DNA of 64,000 nt. Source: Micromonospora ferruginea. Lineage in GTDB: Bacteria > Actinomycetota > Actinomycetes > Mycobacteriales > Micromonosporaceae. Shown here one piece after another: positions 59,986 through 64,000 of this stretch. Position 1 is the first letter of the stretch. Every line of letters begins with the position of its first letter. The translations under genes and the position numbers were made by a program. The notes beneath the pieces were generated by a model. It had not been told where the DNA came from and ran no database searches. It saw only the letters and a program-made list of their open reading frames with translations. Location of the stretch: positions 1,608,001-1,672,000 of the forward strand of contig NZ_CP059322.2 in NCBI RefSeq assembly GCF_013694245.2. Reading direction: 5' to 3'.

Positions 59986-60125
59986 CCCCGGCCGGGCGGT
60001 CAGCGCGGCGTGGCGTCGCCGGGACGTCACCGTCCGTCGACACCGCCCGGGTCGCCGGTGACGACCTGGTGACGCGGACTCCGGCAGGGTCGCGGCACGA
60101 GGACGGCTCGGTGCGAGGGGGCGGC

Positions 60126-62405
60126 ATGATCAGGACGATGCTCCGGCTGCGTGCGCGTCCGGGATGCGAGCCCGCGGTGGGACCGGCCTGGGAGATGATC
60201 GCCGGGCAGCTCAGCGCGCTTCCCGGCAGCCTGCGGCACGAGTTGCTGCGCGACGCGCTGGACCCGTACGGCTTCGTCGTGGTCACCGAGTGGGCCGACG
60301 AGGAGTCCCTGCGCGCCTACCGGGACGGGCCGGTGGCGGCCCGGCTGGCCGACCTGCTCCGGCCGCTGACCGAGCCGGCCGACCCGCCCGACTATCCGCC
60401 GATGGCCGAGACCGAGGAGGGGACCGGCCCGGTCTACGTGGACGTGGAGCTGACCGTGCCCGGCTCCCGCCTCGCCGAGTTCCACCACGGCTACCCCGAG
60501 GTGGTACGCCGGATGGCCGCCGTGCCCGGCTACCGGCGTGAGCAACTGCTCCGCGAACCCGGCTCGGACGTGCACCACATCTTCGCCGAGTGGGACGGCG
60601 CGGCGGAGTTCCTCGACTGGATCGCCGATCCCGCCCACGCCTCGGCGCAGGCCGGGCCGATCGCGCCGTTCCTCCTCGACATCCGCCGCCGCCTGTTCCA
60701 CGTCGCGCCCGACGCCGACGGCCGGCGGTCCCACATCACCGGCAGGGAGGCCGACGTGCAGAGGACAACGGACGTACTTGTCGTCGGGGCGGGCCCCACC
60801 GGGCTGACCGCCGCCGTCGAGCTGGCCCGGCGCGGCGTCGACTGCCTGGTGATCGACAAACGGGCGACCCCGGCCGGGCAGGCCGACAAGGCGATCGGCG
60901 TGCACTGCCGGACCATGGAGATCTGGGAGGAGCAGGGTGTCGTCCGGGAGGCGATGGACGCCGGCATCTGGCTCACCGGCAACATGGTCTTCGTCAACGG
61001 TGAGCAGACCCACCGGATGAGCTGGGAGCTGCCCGGCCTGCCCTACGACCACCTCGGCCTGCCCCAGTACGAGACCGAACGCATCCTCACCGCCCGGCTG
61101 GCCACGCTCGGGGTGCGCCCCCGGCTCGGCGCCGAGCTGGTCGACTTCACCCAGGACGCGGACGGCGTGACCGCCACCGTGCGCACCGCCGACGGCACCG
61201 TCGAGACGGTACGCGCGGCGTACCTGGTCGGCTGCGACGGCGCGCACAGCCGGGTGCGGGACCGCCTCGGTCTCACCTTCACCGGCGGGCTGGGCCGCTT
61301 CCCGCAGCTCTTCATGCTCGTCGACGTGGACGTGGACTGGGACATGCCGGACGGGCACCTGCTGCGCTTCCTGCACACCACCGACGGGCGGATGGACGGG
61401 ATGCTGGTCTGCGTCCCGCTGCGCGGCGAGCATCGCTACCGCATCGCCACCCTGGCCCCACCCCGGTTCTTCGCGCGGACCGGCGGGCAGGACGCCCCGC
61501 CCGGGTTCAGCGAGGAACTCGGCGAGCCGACCCTCGACGACGTGCAGGCCGCCCTCGACCGTCTCGCCCCGCCCGGCACCCGGGCGACGAACCTGCGCTG
61601 GTCGTCGGTGTTCCGGATCAGCCACGGCATCGTCGACCGCTACCGTCACGGCCGGGTCTTCGTCGCCGGCGACGCCGCCCACCTGCACCCGCCGGCCGGC
61701 GGCCAGGGCATGAACACCGGCATCCAGGACGCCTGGAACCTGGCCTGGAAGCTGGCCCTGGCGGTACGCGGGCAGGCCGCACCCGGCCTGCTGGACAGCT
61801 ACGAGGCGGAGCGGCGCCCGGAGGGCGAGGAGATCGTCGGCCGCGCGGTGCGGATGGCCGGCACCGAGGAACTGGACCGGGCCGACCTGGAACGGCAGTT
61901 CCTCCAGGAGATGTCGCTGCTGCTCAGCTACGCCGGCAGCCCGCTGGTCGGGGAGACCGTCTCCGACCCGGCCGCGCTCGGCGACGCGCCCCGCCCCGGC
62001 GACCGCGCGCCGGACGTCGAGGGCCTGCGTCGCCGTGGTGTCGGGCACCCGCTGCGGCTGCGGGACCTGACCCACGGCACCCGGCACACGCTGCTGCTCT
62101 ACGCCGACGCCACGGCCGACCCGGGGGAGCTGGCCGGGTTCGCCGCCCTCTGCGCCGACGCGCGGCGGCAGGCCGGCGGCGAGCTCGACGCGTACCTGCT
62201 GCTCGATCCGGACGCCGACGAGCCGCGCCTGGCCGACCCGCCGGTGCTGCGCGACGCCGACCGGCGGTTCCGCGCCGGGTACGGCCTGGCCGGCACCGGC
62301 CTCTACCTGATCCGCCCGGACGGGCACGTCGGGTTCCGCGGCGCCCCGGTCGACGCGGACGCGCTGCGCAAGCACCTGCACCTGATCTTCGGCGGCGAGC
62401 GGTGA
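60126..62405 (+). CDS. ABM-ABM-FAD monooxygenase fusion (aromatic polyketide tailoring)
   Basis: 759 residues. Residues about 1-85 and 100-195 are two antibiotic-biosynthesis-monooxygenase-type (ABM) ferredoxin-like domains. Residues about 215-560 form a class A FAD hydroxylase: VLVVGAGPTGLTAAVELARRG, LVGCDGAHSRVRDRLGL (DG motif) and VFVAGDAAHLHPPAGGQGMN (GD motif). A thioredoxin-like C-terminus (600-759) completes the PheA/TetX-type hydroxylase. A GTG at codon 211 (60756) has GGGAGG just before it, so a separate hydroxylase might also be made. Such enzymes oxidise aromatic polyketides. Confidence 0.88.
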   Translation: MIRTMLRLRARPGCEPAVGPAWEMIAGQLSALPGSLRHELLRDALDPYGFVVVTEWADEESLRAYRDGPVAARLADLLRPLTEPADPPDYPPMAETEEGTGPVYVDVELTVPGSRLAEFHHGYPEVVRRMAAVPGYRREQLLREPGSDVHHIFAEWDGAAEFLDWIADPAHASAQAGPIAPFLLDIRRRLFHVAPDADGRRSHITGREADVQRTTDVLVVGAGPTGLTAAVELARRGVDCLVIDKRATPAGQADKAIGVHCRTMEIWEEQGVVREAMDAGIWLTGNMVFVNGEQTHRMSWELPGLPYDHLGLPQYETERILTARLATLGVRPRLGAELVDFTQDADGVTATVRTADGTVETVRAAYLVGCDGAHSRVRDRLGLTFTGGLGRFPQLFMLVDVDVDWDMPDGHLLRFLHTTDGRMDGMLVCVPLRGEHRYRIATLAPPRFFARTGGQDAPPGFSEELGEPTLDDVQAALDRLAPPGTRATNLRWSSVFRISHGIVDRYRHGRVFVAGDAAHLHPPAGGQGMNTGIQDAWNLAWKLALAVRGQAAPGLLDSYEAERRPEGEEIVGRAVRMAGTEELDRADLERQFLQEMSLLLSYAGSPLVGETVSDPAALGDAPRPGDRAPDVEGLRRRGVGHPLRLRDLTHGTRHTLLLYADATADPGELAGFAALCADARRQAGGELDAYLLLDPDADEPRLADPPVLRDADRRFRAGYGLAGTGLYLIRPDGHVGFRGAPVDADALRKHLHLIFGGER

Positions 62406-62722
62406 GCCGGGTCCGCACGGTGCTGGCGATGCGCACCCGCCAGGGCTGCGAGGAGCGCTTCGAGGCGGAGTGGCGCGCCGCCGCCGAGGAGATCCGCACC
62501 CTGGACGGCTGCCTGCACCAGGACCTGATCCGCGACGCCGACGACCCGCGCGTCTACCTGGTGATCAGCGACTGGGCGGACCGGGAACGGCTGGACGCGT
62601 TCGGCCGCAGCGCGCACCGCGACCGGCTGCTGCGGGTGATCCGGGAGCTGCGCGAGTCCGCGGAGCGACACACCTACCAGGTGCTGCACAGCGTGACAGG
62701 CGAACCGGGGGAGGCCCGATGA
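62402..62722 (+). CDS. ABM-domain protein (putative quinone-forming monooxygenase)
   Basis: A 106-residue single ABM domain (TVLAMRTRQGCEERFEAEWR at the start, VYLVISDWADRERLDAFG later), similar in form to the first ABM domain of the fusion upstream. GTG start overlaps the previous stop (GTGA), and its own stop overlaps the P450 start (ATGA). Cofactor-free ABM enzymes oxidise phenols to quinones in aromatic polyketide pathways; others act only as dimer partners. Confidence 0.85.
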   Translation: MSRVRTVLAMRTRQGCEERFEAEWRAAAEEIRTLDGCLHQDLIRDADDPRVYLVISDWADRERLDAFGRSAHRDRLLRVIRELRESAERHTYQVLHSVTGEPGEAR

Positions 62723-63945
62723 CCGAGGACGTGGTGCCGGCGGCCGAGCTGTACACGGACGCGTTCGCGGCCGATCCCTATCCCACCTTCGCCCGGCTGC
62801 GCGCGCAGCGGCCGGTCTGCCCGGTCGGCTCGCCGCGGTTCGACTCGTGGCTGATCACCCGGTTCGACGACGCGCGCACCGCGCTGACCGACCCGCGGCT
62901 GTCCAAGGACCTCTACGGCCCCGACCAGCACTACCTGCGAATCTTCGGCCCGAACTCGGAGGGCCTGAACCGCAACATGCTCAACTCCGACCCGCCCGAG
63001 CACACCCGCCTGCGCCGGGTCGTGTCGCAGGCGTTCGCGCCGCGGCGGATCGAGGCGCTGCGTCCCCGGGTGGCCGCGATCGTCGACCAGCTCATCGACA
63101 AGATGGTGCCGCGGGGCGAGGCGGACCTGATGCGGGAATTCGCCATCCCCCTGCCGATGACCGTCATCTGCGAGCTGCTCGGCGTGCCGCCGGCCGACCA
63201 CGACCGGGTGCTCGACTGGACCCAGGTCATCCGCACCTCCGGGTCGACCAGCCGGCCGCCGGCCGAGGAGCGGGCCGCGGTGCAGGAGGCCCAGCTCCGG
63301 CTGCACGACTACCTGGCCGACCTGGTCCGGGCCAAGCGCGCCGACCCGGCGGACGACATCATCGGCGCGCTGGTGGACGCGGTCGACCGGGACCGGACGC
63401 TGTCCGAGGCGGAGCTGGTCACCACCACGTTCCTGCTGCTGTTCGCCGGGCACCAGACCACCGCCGACTTCCTCGGCAACGCGGTGCTGGCCCTGCTCAC
63501 CCACCCGGAGCAGATGGAGCTGCTGCGCAGCACGCCGCGCCTGCTGCCGACCGCGATCGAGGAGCTGCTGCGCTTCGACGGCCCGCTGCCGGTGGCCAGC
63601 CCGCGCATCGCCACCGAGGACGTCGACTACCAGGGGGTACGCATCCCGCGCGGCGCGATCGTCGGGGTGGCGATCAACGCGGCCAACCACGATCCCGCGC
63701 ACTTCACCGATCCGGACCGGCTCGACCTGCGCCGGGTCCGGGGCCCGCACCTCGGCTTCGGTCACGGCGTGCACTACTGCCTGGGCGTCTCGCTGGCCCG
63801 GATGGAGGCGCTGCTCGCGCTCTCCGCCCTGCTGCGCCGGCTGCCCGGGCTCCGGCTCGCCGTGCCGCTCGCCGAGGTGCGCCGGCTGCCCGCCGCCTCG
63901 CCCTTCCGCGGCCTGCTGGAACTGCCGGTCGCCTTCACCGTCTAG
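62719..63945 (+). CDS. Cytochrome P450 (biosynthetic type)
   Basis: A 408-residue P450. The heme Cys354 is in LGFGHGVHYCLGVSLA and the K-helix ExxR in IEELLRF. The I-helix reads LFAGHQTTAD: a Gln occupies the place where most P450s have an acidic residue before Thr, which may alter proton delivery. NMLNSDPPEHTRLRRVVSQAF is a strong family signature. It is fully coupled to the two ABM genes, which makes oxidation of an aromatic polyketide its probable job. Confidence 0.94.
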   Translation: MTEDVVPAAELYTDAFAADPYPTFARLRAQRPVCPVGSPRFDSWLITRFDDARTALTDPRLSKDLYGPDQHYLRIFGPNSEGLNRNMLNSDPPEHTRLRRVVSQAFAPRRIEALRPRVAAIVDQLIDKMVPRGEADLMREFAIPLPMTVICELLGVPPADHDRVLDWTQVIRTSGSTSRPPAEERAAVQEAQLRLHDYLADLVRAKRADPADDIIGALVDAVDRDRTLSEAELVTTTFLLLFAGHQTTADFLGNAVLALLTHPEQMELLRSTPRLLPTAIEELLRFDGPLPVASPRIATEDVDYQGVRIPRGAIVGVAINAANHDPAHFTDPDRLDLRRVRGPHLGFGHGVHYCLGVSLARMEALLALSALLRRLPGLRLAVPLAEVRRLPAASPFRGLLELPVAFTV

Positions 63946-63971
63946 CCCGCCCACCAGTCAAGGAGCACGTC

Positions 63972-64000
63972 ATGGTCTTCCGGAACGTGATCGTCTGCCA
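63972..64000 (+). CDS. Start of a further gene (only nine codons in window)
   Basis: An ATG at 63972 follows AAGGAG with good spacing and reads MVFRNVIVC to the window edge. It lies 26 bp after the P450 stop, so it belongs to the same operon. The opening is compatible with a TcmI-type polyketide cyclase, but nine residues cannot prove this. Confidence 0.5.

Noticed and set aside
59784..60125. N-terminal extension of the ABM-FAD fusion across the end of the GH26 gene
   Set aside because: The extension is an alternate frame of the GH26 gene without domain features; ATG 60126 is the natural start of the first ABM domain.

Overview
The window is chromosomal DNA of a high-GC actinomycete, most likely a Micromonosporaceae member (Micromonospora or a relative). 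The support is very high third-position GC, frequent GTG starts with 4-nt ATGA/GTGA stop/start overlaps, an actinobacterial gene set (SCO5389-family protein, fused CopD-CtaG, B12-riboswitch nrdAB, bxl-type xylan operon), and two copies of a GGGGCCCC-rich double-palindrome intergenic element that I associate with this family. The genus is inferred, not proven. No rRNA, tRNA, CRISPR array, transposase or integrase was seen.

Left part (1-17463): a biosynthetic gene cluster that continues past the left edge. Twelve tightly packed minus-strand genes (12688 down to 1) face a plus-strand group (12794-17463) across a 105-bp divergent promoter region. One set makes an aminocyclitol from glucose-6-phosphate: inositol-phosphate synthase, inositol monophosphatase, Gfo/Idh/MocA dehydrogenase and a scyllo-inosose-type aminotransferase, a set comparable to that of hygromycin A. 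A second set builds and transfers a carrier-protein-bound amino-acid-derived acyl group: two AMP-forming ligases, a free ACP, a fold-type-III PLP decarboxylase, two acyl-CoA-dehydrogenase-fold enzymes, a flavin reductase and a BtrH-like transferase fused to its own ACP. This follows butirosin side-chain logic. A GT2 glycosyltransferase, a free-standing condensation domain, an MFS exporter and a LuxR-type regulator complete it. I know of no described cluster with this combination; this is the best candidate for an undescribed system.

Middle part (17460-46117): mostly core and household genes. In order: a secreted M64-like metallopeptidase with a coupled small exported protein; class I ribonucleotide reductase nrdAB under tandem NrdR boxes and a cobalamin riboswitch; a P450; a PepSY membrane protein; a copper operon (PCuAC, DyP peroxidase, CopC, CopD-CtaG); an SCO5389-family gene with a Zur-like palindrome; a eukaryote-style single-chain acyl-CoA carboxylase of 1820 residues; a DUF2188 protein; a streptogrisin-type protease; a methyltransferase; an MFS exporter; a GltB-like FMN protein; an ECF sigma factor with its membrane partner; a lipoprotein; and a DUF5872 protein.

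Right part (46127-64000): a xylan/beta-glycan utilisation block (GH10 xylanase, GH5-CBM13, LacI regulator, sugar ABC importer without its own ATPase, GH3 beta-xylosidase/glucosidase), laid out like the bxlR-EFG-A operon of Streptomyces. A three-gene envelope polysaccharide locus follows (GT39-like membrane protein, cellulose-synthase-like GT2, GH26). The right edge carries the oxygenase block of what looks like an aromatic polyketide cluster: an ABM-ABM-FAD monooxygenase fusion, an ABM protein, a P450 and the first codons of a further gene.
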